A DNA stretch of 64,000 bases from Actinomycetota bacterium (lineage in GTDB: Bacteria; Actinomycetota; Thermoleophilia; Solirubrobacterales; Solirubrobacteraceae): positions 1 to 64,000 of the forward strand of contig VAXW01000004.1 in assembly GCA_005884115.1 (NCBI GenBank), in the 5' to 3' direction. The notes beneath the pieces are model-generated. The model saw only the letters and a program-made list of their open reading frames with translations. It was not told the DNA's origin and did no database searches. Shown here in pieces: positions 17,033-25,630 of this stretch; the first letter of the stretch is position 1; each line of letters begins with the position of its first letter. The translations under genes were made by a program, and so were the position numbers.

Positions 17033-17665
17033 TTACGGCACGGCGGGCCCAGCGGCGGCGGTGCGTGCCCGCGTGAGAAGCACGCTCACGATCAGAATCC
17101 AGAGCCCGCCGGCGAGGAATGCGAAGAAGCCCGCCGGCGTGAACGCCGCGATCCCAATCACGATGCCCACCCAGCCGAGCCACTTCGGCAAACCGCCGTG
17201 ACGGATCGCCGATGCGCTGGCAGCGAGCACCAGCAGGCCGACTCCGGCCGCGGCGGGGATGAAGTCGTTGCCATCGAGCACATTGAGAGTCTGCGTCGTG
17301 GCGATCGTGCGAGCGTGAGCCGCCGATTCAGCGAGCGCCAGGTGCACCGCGGCGAGGATCGTGAACCCGACCGCCGCGAGGATGCCCCCGGCAAAGGCCG
17401 CGTTGGCGAGCTGGCCGCTGCCTCCAGCGCGGCGCAGATCGCGGCGCAGGCTGCTCACGAAGAAGAGCAAGAACGGAACCGCGATCGCGAGGATGAAGGC
17501 GAGGGTGGCGTGCTTGTCGTGGTGCTTGATGTAGAAGGCCTCTACCTTGGCGGCACCATCGTCTCCTTCCGGCGTATTCCCGCCGATCGCGAACACGGCG
17601 ACGATGATGGCGACGGATATGACCCCAGTTAGCGGAGCAAGGCGTTCCCAGCGACTCTGTTGCAT
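17033..17665 (-). CDS. Multi-pass membrane protein of unknown function
   Basis: The 210-residue protein has about six hydrophobic segments, including 'LTGVISVAIIVAVFAIGG', 'ATLAFILAIAVPFLLFFVS', 'AFAGGILAAVGFTILAAVHLA', 'AAAGVGLLVLAASA' and 'WVGIVIGIAAFTPAGFFAFL' (partial quotes). The pattern resembles DUF4386-type actinobacterial proteins. No catalytic motif was seen. It stops 49 bp before the start region of the AraC gene on the same strand. Confidence 0.75.
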   Translation of the reverse strand: MQQSRWERLAPLTGVISVAIIVAVFAIGGNTPEGDDGAAKVEAFYIKHHDKHATLAFILAIAVPFLLFFVSSLRRDLRRAGGSGQLANAAFAGGILAAVGFTILAAVHLALAESAAHARTIATTQTLNVLDGNDFIPAAAGVGLLVLAASASAIRHGGLPKWLGWVGIVIGIAAFTPAGFFAFLAGGLWILIVSVLLTRARTAAAGPAVP

Positions 17666-17771
17666 GAGGACGCTGTTCGACGCACTGCCGTGGTCTCCTG
17701 CGCAGCGACATGACGAATCAGGCGGTCCCGCCGCCGCGACTACCGGCGCCTACGGCGAGCAGGCTGTAGCG

Positions 17772-19331
17772 CTAGCCGCCAGCTAGAGGCGGCGGCGGTG
17801 CCGTGACGCACGCCGGCCGATTCGGGTCGGCGGGGATCGGCAGATCGGCGACGATCGCGGTCTCGATGTAGTCGTTCTCGAGCGTGCTTTTCGAGCCAGC
17901 GGCCAGCTGCGCACCGACTTCGCGCAGCGCTCCGCGGCTCGAGTCGGGTACCACCCACGGCGCGAGCGCGAGGAACGTGTTGCGATCGCCCGCGTACGGC
18001 TGGAACCGGGGCTCGTCTTCGCCGGGGATGAATTCGGCGTTGCCGATGTAGTGACATCCCGGCCCCGCGGGCAGGCCGCGCTGGGTTATCGCGCTCTGGC
18101 CGTCGGAGTCGAGGTCAGCGAGGTTGCCGACCATCATCGCATCGACGTTGTAGAGGAAGCGCACGCTGGGGTCGCTGACCGCGCGGTCGGTCGAGGCCAT
18201 CCACGACAGCGGCTGCCACTGCTCGATCCCGTCGCCGTCGGGGCCGGTCCAGCGCCCGCCGATGTTGGCCTCGTCCTGCATGACGACGTTGGCGCCGAGA
18301 TTGCTCAGGCAGCGCATGTAGTAGCTGCTCACATCCGAGCAGGGGTCGGTTCCGGCCGGCGGTTCGCCGTACACGAACGCGGGCAGGCTGGTCGCGAACC
18401 CGATCCTGGCTTTGGTGCCCGGCACTTTGTAGGGCCTCAGGTTGGCGACCGCTTCCGGCCCGCTCGCCGGTCCGGCGCTGAAACCGAGCTCCTGTTCGAG
18501 CGGCACGAGCGGGACCTTGCGGTTGCTCGCGACGACGTTGCGCAGCACGTCGGGGCCTTCGCTGCGTACGTCCTTGGGCCCCCACATGAACACCTCGTTG
18601 TAGATGTTGGGGCTCGTCGCGACGTACACGGAGCTGGTCTGCGGCAGGTCGGGATCGCGGAACGTCGCGACTTCGACCGGGTCGCTCGACTGCGTGAACG
18701 GAGCGACGTCGGTTGACCCGAGGATGTAGATCTTGTAGCGCTTTGCCATCAGCGAGAAGGTGCCCATGAAGCTGCGCACAAGCGTGTCGGTGGCGGCGAG
18801 GAACGCGTTGCTGGGGCTCGCACTCGTGGGGAAGCGCGCTTGGTAAGCCGCCAGCTGAGGCGCGTAGGCGGCGGTGATCGCACCCAGCGCGGCAAGCGCT
18901 CCGCACGGAGCGGGCTGTCCCTCGCAACCCGCGCTGCCCGGTTCGCCGAACAGCTCGCGCGCCGCCGCCCCGCGCGTGCCCGTCGCGAGCGTCGCGAGGC
19001 CCACGTCCTCGTTGAAGGAGACGACGTTGGGCCGCCCGCGCGCCCGGAAGGGCAGGACGTCTTCGATGAGCATGCACTCGATCTTGGTGCGGAAGGAGTC
19101 GTAGCCGACGACGCTTGCGACCTCCTCCTTGAACTGCATCGCGAACACGCGCGGCGCGGCGCGCTGCGGATCGAGGGCCAAGATCGGAGCGAGCTCGCGG
19201 TGCGCGCGCACAGCTTCGCACTGCTGCTTTGACGGCGGAGGAGGTGCTTCTTCAGCGCTCGCCGCGCCCGGGAGCGCCAGCGCTGCCAGCAGCGCGCAGC
19301 TGCCGGCTGTCGTGAGCGCCCTCCTCAGCAA
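17772..19331 (-). CDS. Secreted nitrilase-superfamily-like protein with Ser in place of the catalytic Cys
   Basis: About 519 residues with a signal peptide ('TTAGSCALLAALALPGAASA'). The body follows the carbon-nitrogen hydrolase order: 'PNVVSFNEDVGL' (candidate Glu, about residue 108), 'KRYKIYILGS', 'NRKVPLVPLEQELG' (candidate Lys, about 272) and 'ARIGFATSLPAF', where nitrilases have GxxxCYD. Here the position is Ser, about residue 315. Then 'NLGANVVMQDEANIG' matches the usual post-Cys strand. This may be an inactive or altered enzyme. Its TTG start overlaps the lysyl-oxidase stop as TTGCTGA; a GTG at 19409 is an alternative start. Assignment rests on motif reading, not on a search. Confidence 0.65.
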   Translation of the reverse strand: MLRRALTTAGSCALLAALALPGAASAEEAPPPPSKQQCEAVRAHRELAPILALDPQRAAPRVFAMQFKEEVASVVGYDSFRTKIECMLIEDVLPFRARGRPNVVSFNEDVGLATLATGTRGAAARELFGEPGSAGCEGQPAPCGALAALGAITAAYAPQLAAYQARFPTSASPSNAFLAATDTLVRSFMGTFSLMAKRYKIYILGSTDVAPFTQSSDPVEVATFRDPDLPQTSSVYVATSPNIYNEVFMWGPKDVRSEGPDVLRNVVASNRKVPLVPLEQELGFSAGPASGPEAVANLRPYKVPGTKARIGFATSLPAFVYGEPPAGTDPCSDVSSYYMRCLSNLGANVVMQDEANIGGRWTGPDGDGIEQWQPLSWMASTDRAVSDPSVRFLYNVDAMMVGNLADLDSDGQSAITQRGLPAGPGCHYIGNAEFIPGEDEPRFQPYAGDRNTFLALAPWVVPDSSRGALREVGAQLAAGSKSTLENDYIETAIVADLPIPADPNRPACVTAPPPPLAGG

Positions 19332-20752
19332 GACGGCAGCGGGGCTTTGTCGGACTGCGAGGGGAACACCTTCAGCGTTTCCACGGTGCTCTGCGCGATG
19401 CGCACGCACGTGATCCCCGTCTCCTTGCGACGCGAGGACGTGAGCAGGGCGCCGTCGGGGTTCGAGCGCGAGACCACCTCATAGACGCCGTCGTTGACGT
19501 TCGAGATGTCTATGTACTGGGCGGGGAGATCCCACGTGTACACGTCGCCCCAGCCGGGCGAGATGCCCATGTACTCGGGCAAGCCGCTCGGCACGTACGG
19601 GCTCGAGCTCGGCAGTTCCGTCGAGTAGGCGTTGGGGATGTTGCACGTCGGGAAGCTGTACGTGCGCGGGCGCTGGTGCTTGGCGGCGAGCCCGAAGGTG
19701 TAGTTGTCGACGTCGATCGTGCAGAAGCCGACCTTGCGCGAGGTGGCGACCGCCGTCGCGCCCGGCACGCCGCCCGCGCCGACCGCATGCAGCTCGTAGA
19801 CGGCCATGTTCTTGTAGTGGAAGTGGCCGTGCTGCTTGTGGAATTCACACGGGCCCGCCGGCCGGTCGTAGGCGCTGGCGTCGCTCGAGATGACCTCCTG
19901 GTTCATCTGGCAGTTGCCATCGAACGCTTCGGCGTTGTAGTTGAAGCGCAGGATCAGTGGGCCAATCCCCGTGTTGCGGATGTCGTTGTCGAAGCGCAGG
20001 CAGCGCGTCGAACCGAATTCGGCCGTCTCGTCGAGGTAGCAGGAGTTCGTGAAGGTGCCGTCAGGCGTGTAGCGCCAGCCAGTCGGGTTCGACGCGATCG
20101 GCGGCACGTCGCCGATGTGGAAGTTGCTCGGCGGCATCGTTTCGATCCTCGGGAGCAGCCGTTTGACCGTCGAGTAGCGCTGCGTGGGATCGAGGAACAC
20201 GCGCGCCTGGCCCTGGTAGTTGATGTCGTCCCTGTTGAAGTCCGTGTAGAAGGGCACCATCGTCACGCGGTAGGTGCCGTTGTGCGGCTGGCTGAGCAGC
20301 ACGGACTGCGAGTTGGAGTCGACGTTGATGCCCTTGGCGACGGTCTCGCCGGTGCTCGCGTCGTCGACGTACAGGTTCCACTGGTCGAAGTCCGTCGCCC
20401 ACCTGATCGTGATCAGCACGCCGTCGCCCGGCATGTCCGTCGGCCCTTCGGGATAAATGCGCGTGGTGCCTGCCACCACGGGGCTCACGGGCCCCTTGGG
20501 ATAGGTGCCTGACGGCAGGTTGAGCTTGAGCAGGAAGCTGTCGCACGTGCTTTCCGTGCACGACTGCTCGGTGGGCGGGCCAAAGCCCTGTTCGGTGAGG
20601 TCTGCGTTGGAGCCGCCCCAGCTCACAACCTGCTTGACGGTCGTGATTTCGGCGTTCGGCAGATTCACCGCCGCGGCCGGCGCCGCGAACGCCAGCGCGG
20701 CAGCCACGGTCGCGCCCGAGCCGAGCACGCGACGTCCGATAAGGAGTCTCAC
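19325..20752 (-). CDS. Secreted lysyl-oxidase-family copper amine oxidase
   Basis: About 475 residues, GTG start, signal peptide ending near 'AFAAPAAAV'. The C-terminal half matches lysyl oxidase: the copper site HxxHxHxH is present as 'HKQHGHFH' (His 305, 308, 310, 312). The lysine that forms the LTQ cofactor is in 'RKVGFC' (about 340) and its tyrosine partner in 'GWGDVYTWDLP' (about 405), followed by 'QYIDISNVNDGVYEV'. Eukaryotic relatives oxidise primary amines of proteins to aldehydes. The N-terminal 250 residues look like beta-sandwich domains. It is cotranscribed with the nitrilase-like gene, with which it overlaps by 7 bp. Confidence 0.82.
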   Translation of the reverse strand: MRLLIGRRVLGSGATVAAALAFAAPAAAVNLPNAEITTVKQVVSWGGSNADLTEQGFGPPTEQSCTESTCDSFLLKLNLPSGTYPKGPVSPVVAGTTRIYPEGPTDMPGDGVLITIRWATDFDQWNLYVDDASTGETVAKGINVDSNSQSVLLSQPHNGTYRVTMVPFYTDFNRDDINYQGQARVFLDPTQRYSTVKRLLPRIETMPPSNFHIGDVPPIASNPTGWRYTPDGTFTNSCYLDETAEFGSTRCLRFDNDIRNTGIGPLILRFNYNAEAFDGNCQMNQEVISSDASAYDRPAGPCEFHKQHGHFHYKNMAVYELHAVGAGGVPGATAVATSRKVGFCTIDVDNYTFGLAAKHQRPRTYSFPTCNIPNAYSTELPSSSPYVPSGLPEYMGISPGWGDVYTWDLPAQYIDISNVNDGVYEVVSRSNPDGALLTSSRRKETGITCVRIAQSTVETLKVFPSQSDKAPLPSC

Positions 20753-20895
20753 CCCTCTCTCACCCCCATGAGAGCGCCTCAGTTGCCTAATCCCGGCCGG
20801 GTACGTTACCAGGAGCGATGGCTCAGGGCGAGGTGATCCACCACGCGGCCGCATGCCCGCGCATCGCTCCACCGAGTGTGCTAACAGTTAAGTGA

Positions 20896-21249
20896 GTGAT
20901 TAAGCAACGCTCTCACGCGCAAGCGCCGGTGGACATCGTCTTCCACGCGCTCGCGGACGCGAACCGGCGCCTGATGCTCGATCGGCTCGCAGGCGGCCCT
21001 GCGTCGGTGAGCGAGCTCGCCAAGCCGCTTTCGATATCACTGCCTGCGGTCGTGCAGCACCTGCGCGTGCTCGAAGGCAGTGGCCTGGTGCGCTCGCACA
21101 AGGCCGGGCGCGTGCGCACATGCCAGATCGAGCCGCGAGCGCTGGGCACCGCAGAGCGCTGGATCAGCGAGCGCCGCGCGGCCTGGGAGCGGCGCCTTGA
21201 CCGCCTCGGCGACTTTCTTGCCGAGCAGGGCGATGAGTCTGAGCCTTAG
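20896..21249 (+). CDS. ArsR-family winged-helix repressor
   Basis: The 117-residue protein has 'FHALADANRRLMLDRLAGG' and the recognition region 'PLSISLPAVVQHLRVLEGSGLV' (quoted in part). It lacks an obvious cysteine metal site. GTG at 20896 starts close behind TAACAGTTA (20882-20890), a short palindrome that may be its operator. It is the first gene of a three-gene operon with an AHSA1 protein and an exporter, the typical 'ArsR-SRPBCC' pairing, and is divergent from the lysyl oxidase gene. Confidence 0.88.
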   Translation: MIKQRSHAQAPVDIVFHALADANRRLMLDRLAGGPASVSELAKPLSISLPAVVQHLRVLEGSGLVRSHKAGRVRTCQIEPRALGTAERWISERRAAWERRLDRLGDFLAEQGDESEP

Positions 21250-21275
21250 GAGCAGTCAAAGAACAGGAGACCGAG

Positions 21276-21734
21276 ATGAGCAAGCGATCGACAGAGCACG
21301 CGACGTTCGTGATCGAGCGGACATACGACGCCCCGCGCGAGCGCGTGTTCTCCGCCTGGGCCGACCAGGCGTCGAAGGCGCGCTGGTTCGGCCCGGGAGA
21401 GGAGCACGAGCTCGACTTCCGCGTCGGCGGCCGCGAGCACCTGCTCGCGCGCATGGACGACGGCACCGCCTACTCGTTCGACGCCATCTACCAGGACATC
21501 GTCGATGACGAGCGCATCATCTACAGCTACGACATGCACCGCGATGACGTCCGCATCTCGGTCTCGGTGACAACCGTCGAGATGCTGCCAGTGGGCGAGG
21601 GCACGCTGCTTCGCTTCACCGAGCAGGGCGCGTTCCTGGATGGCGAGGACGAGCCCGAGTTGCGCGAACAGGGCACCGGCAAACTGCTCGACGCCCTTGG
21701 CGAGACGCTCGCGCAGGAGGTTCCCGCCTCGTGA
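21276..21734 (+). CDS. SRPBCC/AHSA1-domain protein
   Basis: The 152-residue protein shows the AHSA1 pattern: 'FVIERTYDAPRERVFSAWAD', 'KARWFGPG', 'DFRVGGREHL' and a C-terminal helix. The fold has a hydrophobic pocket that binds a small ligand. It begins 27 bp after the ArsR gene, with AGGAGA upstream, and its stop overlaps the exporter start as GTGA. Likely it senses or sequesters the compound exported by the next gene. Confidence 0.87.
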   Translation: MSKRSTEHATFVIERTYDAPRERVFSAWADQASKARWFGPGEEHELDFRVGGREHLLARMDDGTAYSFDAIYQDIVDDERIIYSYDMHRDDVRISVSVTTVEMLPVGEGTLLRFTEQGAFLDGEDEPELREQGTGKLLDALGETLAQEVPAS

Positions 21735-23197
21735 GCGCCGCCGCGAGCGACCGCAGGCGCTGGCTGGCGCTTTACGTGCTGTGCGTGGGCATGCTCATGA
21801 TCGTCCTCGACGTGACGATCGTGAACGTCGCGCTGCCGTCGATCCAGGAAGACCTGCACTTCTCGACCTCGAGCCTCGCGTGGGTCGTGAACGCGTACCT
21901 GATCGCGTTCGGCGGCCTGCTCCTGCTCGCGGGACGCCTGGGCGATTTGATCGGCCGCCGCCGGGTCTTCCTGGCGGGGTTGGCGACCTTCACGGGCGCC
22001 TCGCTGCTGTGCGGGCTCGCGCAGAGCGAGTGGATGCTCGTGGGCGCGCGCTTCGTCCAGGGAGTCGGCGGCGCGATGACCTCTGCGGTCATTCTGGGGA
22101 TGATCGTGACGATGTTCCCGCAGCCGCGCCAGCAGGCGAAGGCGATCGGCGTATTCGCGTTCGTCGCCTCCGCCGGTGGGTCGGTCGGGCTGCTCGCGGG
22201 AGGGGTGCTGACGCAGTCGATCAACTGGCATTGGATCTTCTTCGTCAACCTGCCGATCGGCATCGCGACGGCGCTCGCGGCGCGGCGCCTGCTCGCCGAC
22301 GAGCCCGGCATCGGCCTGCGCGAAGGCGCAGACGTCCCCGGCGCCGTGCTGATCACGAGCGCGCTGATGCTGGGCGTGTACACGATCGTCGGACCTGCCT
22401 CGAAACACGGCTGGGGTGCGTCGAGCACGCTCGTGCTGGGCGCCGCAGCGATCGCGCTGCTCGTCATCTTCTTCATGCGCGAGGCGACGGCCAGCAAGCC
22501 GCTGATGCCGCTTCGAGTCTTCCGCCTGCGGCCGGTCGCCGCCGCGAACGCGATTCAGATCCTGTCGGTCGCGGGAATGTTCGGCATGTTCTTCCTCGGC
22601 GCGCTCTATCTGCGGCGCGTGCTCGGCTACGACGCACTTCAGATCGGCCTCGCCTTTCTGCCCGTCACGATCGCCATGGGCACGCTTTCGATCCGCTACT
22701 CCGAGCGGCTGTACATGGCGCTTGGGGCGCGCCGCACGTTGATCGCCGGCCTCGCGCTCGTGCTCGCAGGACTGGTCGTGTTCGCACTCGCGCCCGTGCA
22801 CGCGGACTACGCGCTGCAGCTGGCACCCTCCATGCTGCTGCTCGGCCTCGGCGCAGGCACCGCCTTCCCCGCGCTCATGAACCTGGCGATGTCGGGTGCC
22901 ACCCCGCAGGACGCCGGCCTAACCTCGGGCCTCGTGAACACGACCGCACAGGTGGGCGGTGCGCTCGGCCTGGCCGTGCTGGCCACGCTCTCCACCTCGC
23001 ACAGCGACCACCTGCTCGCGAGCGGCCACTCCACCGCCTCGGCGCTCACGTCGGGCTACCACCTGGCGTTCTGGGTCGCGGCTGTGCTCGTGGGCGGCGC
23101 GATTGCGGTCGTGATCGCGGCCGTCGAGCCTGGTAGCGCCGCCGCTCCCGCGCACGAGCACGCGCCGGAGCCAGCGCTCGAGAACGCGGGCGGGTAG
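21731..23197 (+). CDS. DHA2-type MFS drug exporter (EmrB/QacA family)
   Basis: The 488-residue protein has about 14 membrane helices. Motif C-like 'LDVTIVNVALPSIQ' and motif A 'GRLGDLIGRRRVF' are clear, together with 'GARFVQGVGGAMTS'. Such proteins use the proton gradient to export hydrophobic or cationic drugs. GTG 21731 overlaps the preceding stop. It is repressed, probably, by the ArsR protein of the same operon. A GC-rich double hairpin follows it. Confidence 0.9.
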   Translation: MSAAASDRRRWLALYVLCVGMLMIVLDVTIVNVALPSIQEDLHFSTSSLAWVVNAYLIAFGGLLLLAGRLGDLIGRRRVFLAGLATFTGASLLCGLAQSEWMLVGARFVQGVGGAMTSAVILGMIVTMFPQPRQQAKAIGVFAFVASAGGSVGLLAGGVLTQSINWHWIFFVNLPIGIATALAARRLLADEPGIGLREGADVPGAVLITSALMLGVYTIVGPASKHGWGASSTLVLGAAAIALLVIFFMREATASKPLMPLRVFRLRPVAAANAIQILSVAGMFGMFFLGALYLRRVLGYDALQIGLAFLPVTIAMGTLSIRYSERLYMALGARRTLIAGLALVLAGLVVFALAPVHADYALQLAPSMLLLGLGAGTAFPALMNLAMSGATPQDAGLTSGLVNTTAQVGGALGLAVLATLSTSHSDHLLASGHSTASALTSGYHLAFWVAAVLVGGAIAVVIAAVEPGSAAAPAHEHAPEPALENAGG

Positions 23198-23198
23198 T

Positions 23199-23242
23199 GG
23201 GGCCTCTCGGGGGCCCCGTTACCGGGGGCCTCCCAGGCCCCG
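23199..23242 (+). terminator. Two consecutive GC-rich hairpins after the exporter gene
   Basis: GGGGCC (23199-23204) pairs with GGCCCC (23212-23217), and GGGGCCT (23225-23231) pairs with AGGCCCC (23235-23241). They sit 1 bp after the exporter stop and between convergent genes. There is no long T run, so termination may need Rho or the hairpin may simply protect the mRNA end. Confidence 0.55.
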
Positions 23243-23255
23243 TTCCTAGAGCCCG

Positions 23256-23627
23256 TCAGCCTGCGAGCCAGATCGCGCCGTCGCGCTCTTCGACCGGGTA
23301 GGTCTGCAGCGGCAGCGCGCCCGTCGTGGCCTTGATGACACCCGAGATCGGCCTGAAGGCGCCCTGCGGACCACGCACCATCTTGCCGGTGGCGACGTCG
23401 TAGCGAGCGCCGTGCCACGGGCATTCCAGGCAGCCCTCCTCGACCACGCGACCCTGGCCGAGCGAGGCGAACAGGTGACGGCAGCGGTTGGAGACCGCGA
23501 ACGGCTTGCCCGCGCTGATCCCGACCGCGATCGTGCCATGCGGCGTTCCCTCGACGACCGCGACCTTCGAATCGCCGAGATCAGCCACGTCAATGAGACG
23601 CGCGCCCGCTGGCTCCGACGAGCTCAC
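23256..23627 (-). CDS. Rieske [2Fe-2S] ferredoxin-like protein
   Basis: About 123 residues. The cluster ligands are 'CRH' (Cys 49, His 51) and 'CPWH' (Cys 69, His 72) with the usual 'GARYDVATGKMVRGP' after them. It is the stand-alone form that feeds electrons to oxygenases such as P450s or ring hydroxylases, but none is next to it. GTG 23627 is chosen; a GTG 18 bp upstream is also possible. It faces the exporter operon. Confidence 0.88.
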   Translation of the reverse strand: MSSSEPAGARLIDVADLGDSKVAVVEGTPHGTIAVGISAGKPFAVSNRCRHLFASLGQGRVVEEGCLECPWHGARYDVATGKMVRGPQGAFRPISGVIKATTGALPLQTYPVEERDGAIWLAG

Positions 23628-23755
23628 CCCGCGATGATCCCACACCTCACGCTGTCAGGCCGGCGCGCCGCGACGACGCACGTTGCGGCCTGACCAAACC
23701 CACCCCCTCCTCGGCGTTAGCGAGCGGCCGCCGGTGGCGTTAGAGGAGGCCGGAG

Positions 23756-23793
23756 CCGACCGCTCGGCGGACGCCAGTCCGACGAGCGGTCGG
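23756..23793 (-). terminator. Perfect 11-bp stem hairpin between patatin and Rieske genes
   Basis: CCGACCGCTCG (23756-23766) is perfectly complementary to CGAGCGGTCGG (23783-23793), with a 16-base loop. It starts 11 bp after the stop of the minus-strand patatin gene, so it probably ends that transcript. No T tract follows. Confidence 0.5.
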
Positions 23794-23803
23794 ACTACGG
23801 CCG

Positions 23804-24838
23804 CTAGGCCCTCGCCGCCGGCGGCGGAGCGAGCGTGCGTCCGTAGCTGTTTTCCGGCACCGGCTGCGCCGCGAAGAAGGCCTTCGCGGCTTTGTAGCCC
23901 GAGTCGTACAGGTAGGCCTTTTCCTCTTCTGAGAGGTTGAAGTTGAGCGTCGCCACCCTTCCCGTTGGGATCGGGATCACGCGCGAGGCGAACCTGCGCA
24001 GCTCGAACTTGTCGAGCGCGTTCATCGCCGTCGTAAGGATCCCCTCGAGCATCTCGACCGGCCAGCCGAGGCCACCGATCTCGCGGTATGAGGGCTCGGT
24101 CTCCGATGCGTCGACGCCACCGTGCAAGTGGAAGCCCCACGTCGGGTGCTTTGGTTCGGGCTTGTCGAAGATGAACAGCGGGAACGGGCTCGAGACGCCG
24201 CCGTCGACGATCACGCCGCGCTTCTTGGTCGAGGCGTCGAGGAGGTCGCCCACGGGCGGGAAGAAGTAAGGGAAGCTCGCGCTGCAGCGCACTGCCTTGT
24301 AGACCGGGAACTCGTCGGGCTCGAGCGCGCGCCCCTGCTTGTCCGTGTAAAGCGAGACGTCGAGCGGGAACTGGACGGTGCGCGAGTGGGCTATGTCGGC
24401 GCCGACGACGACGAGCGTACGTTTGGGCTCGAGACTGTGCAGCTCGCCGAAGGTCATGTCGGCGTGCACGCCGTTGGTGTGCGATTCGTCGAGCAGCGCG
24501 CGGATGAAGTCGGTCAGCTCGTCGCCCTCGACGACGCTCTCGTGGAATATCAGGTTGCGCGCCGCGCCGATCAGGTGGACGGGGGAGCCGTAGTCGGCGA
24601 TGCGCTGAAAGTCGAACGCATCGAGCGCGTCCTTGATGCCCCTCGCGTCGTAGCCCACGGCGAGCGCCATCGCGGTGATGGCCCCTGCCGAGGTGCCCGC
24701 GAGCTCGTGCCAGTGGTTGTACCCCGCCTCTTCGGCGGCCGCGAGCGCTCCCGCGAAGGCAAGGCCCTTGATGCCGCCGCCCGAGAAGACGCCATCGGCA
24801 GTGAGACCCGGCACGGGCGTGGCCTGGTCCTCAGGCAT
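23804..24838 (-). CDS. Patatin-like phospholipase
   Basis: The 344-residue protein has all patatin elements: the oxyanion loop GGGIKG (residues 20-25), the nucleophile elbow GTSAG (Ser 50) and the catalytic Asp in 'IVDGGVSSPFP'. Patatins cleave acyl esters of lipids. No signal peptide or membrane helix is seen, so it is probably cytoplasmic. It is divergent from the two-component system. Confidence 0.9.
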   Translation of the reverse strand: MPEDQATPVPGLTADGVFSGGGIKGLAFAGALAAAEEAGYNHWHELAGTSAGAITAMALAVGYDARGIKDALDAFDFQRIADYGSPVHLIGAARNLIFHESVVEGDELTDFIRALLDESHTNGVHADMTFGELHSLEPKRTLVVVGADIAHSRTVQFPLDVSLYTDKQGRALEPDEFPVYKAVRCSASFPYFFPPVGDLLDASTKKRGVIVDGGVSSPFPLFIFDKPEPKHPTWGFHLHGGVDASETEPSYREIGGLGWPVEMLEGILTTAMNALDKFELRRFASRVIPIPTGRVATLNFNLSEEEKAYLYDSGYKAAKAFFAAQPVPENSYGRTLAPPPAARA

Positions 24839-24949
24839 GTTCGCGGCTCGCGAAGCTCGGGCATCTGCCTGGCCGACGAGAGTTCATGTGGCCGAGAGGG
24901 TAGCCATGGATTTAAGCTGCGCGCAACCTTTGCCAACGACAATCCGGCT

Positions 24950-25630
24950 GTGTCGACGGTTCTTGTAGTCGACGATGAGCCCATCGTCCGCGACGTGGTC
25001 GTGCGCTACCTGGAGCGCGAGGGCTACCGCACGCTGCAGGCGGCAGACGGAGACGAGGCGCAGAGAATCGTGGAGCGCAAGCCGCCATCTGCGGTCGTGC
25101 TCGACGTGATGCTGCCGGGTCAAAGCGGCCTCGAGTTGTGCCGCTGGATCCGCTCGCGCTCGGATCTGCCGATCGTGCTGCTGACAGCGCTCGGCGAGGA
25201 GACCGACCGGATCGTCGGACTCGAGCTCGGGGCCGACGACTACGTCACAAAGCCGTTCTCGCCGCGCGAGCTCGCAGTTCGCGTGCGCAACCTCATGCGC
25301 CGCGCTGCGCCCGCAGCCGCCGGCACCACCCGCACGATCTCCTTCGGCGACGTCGTGATCGACCCCGCGGCGCGTGAGACGCACAAGCGCGGCGAGCCGC
25401 TCGCGCTGACGCTGAAGGAGTTCGACCTGCTGCTGTTCCTCGCTACGAATCCTCGGCAGGTGTTCTCGCGCGGCCAGCTGATGGACCGCGTGTGGGGCTA
25501 TGAGAGCGCCCTCGACACCGGCACCGTGACCGTCCACATCCGCCGCCTGCGCACGAAGATCGAGGACGACGCCTCGCATCCGCGCCACCTCGAGACTGTG
25601 TTCGGCGCGGGCTACCGCTTCACGCCATGA
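24950..25630 (+). CDS. OmpR/PhoB-family response regulator
   Basis: The 226-residue protein has a receiver domain ('VVDDEP', phospho-acceptor Asp 52 in 'VVLDVMLPG', Lys in 'DDYVTKPFS') and a winged-helix DNA-binding domain ('[16 protein letters not shown]', '[13 protein letters not shown]', 'GAGYRF'). GTG 24950 is the only start next to the domain, with no clear ribosome site, so the mRNA may be leaderless. It overlaps the sensor kinase gene as ATGA. Confidence 0.9.
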   Translation: MSTVLVVDDEPIVRDVVVRYLEREGYRTLQAADGDEAQRIVERKPPSAVVLDVMLPGQSGLELCRWIRSRSDLPIVLLTALGEETDRIVGLELGADDYVTKPFSPRELAVRVRNLMRRAAPAAAGTTRTISFGDVVIDPAARETHKRGEPLALTLKEFDLLLFLATNPRQVFSRGQLMDRVWGYESALDTGTVTVHIRRLRTKIEDDASHPRHLETVFGAGYRFTP

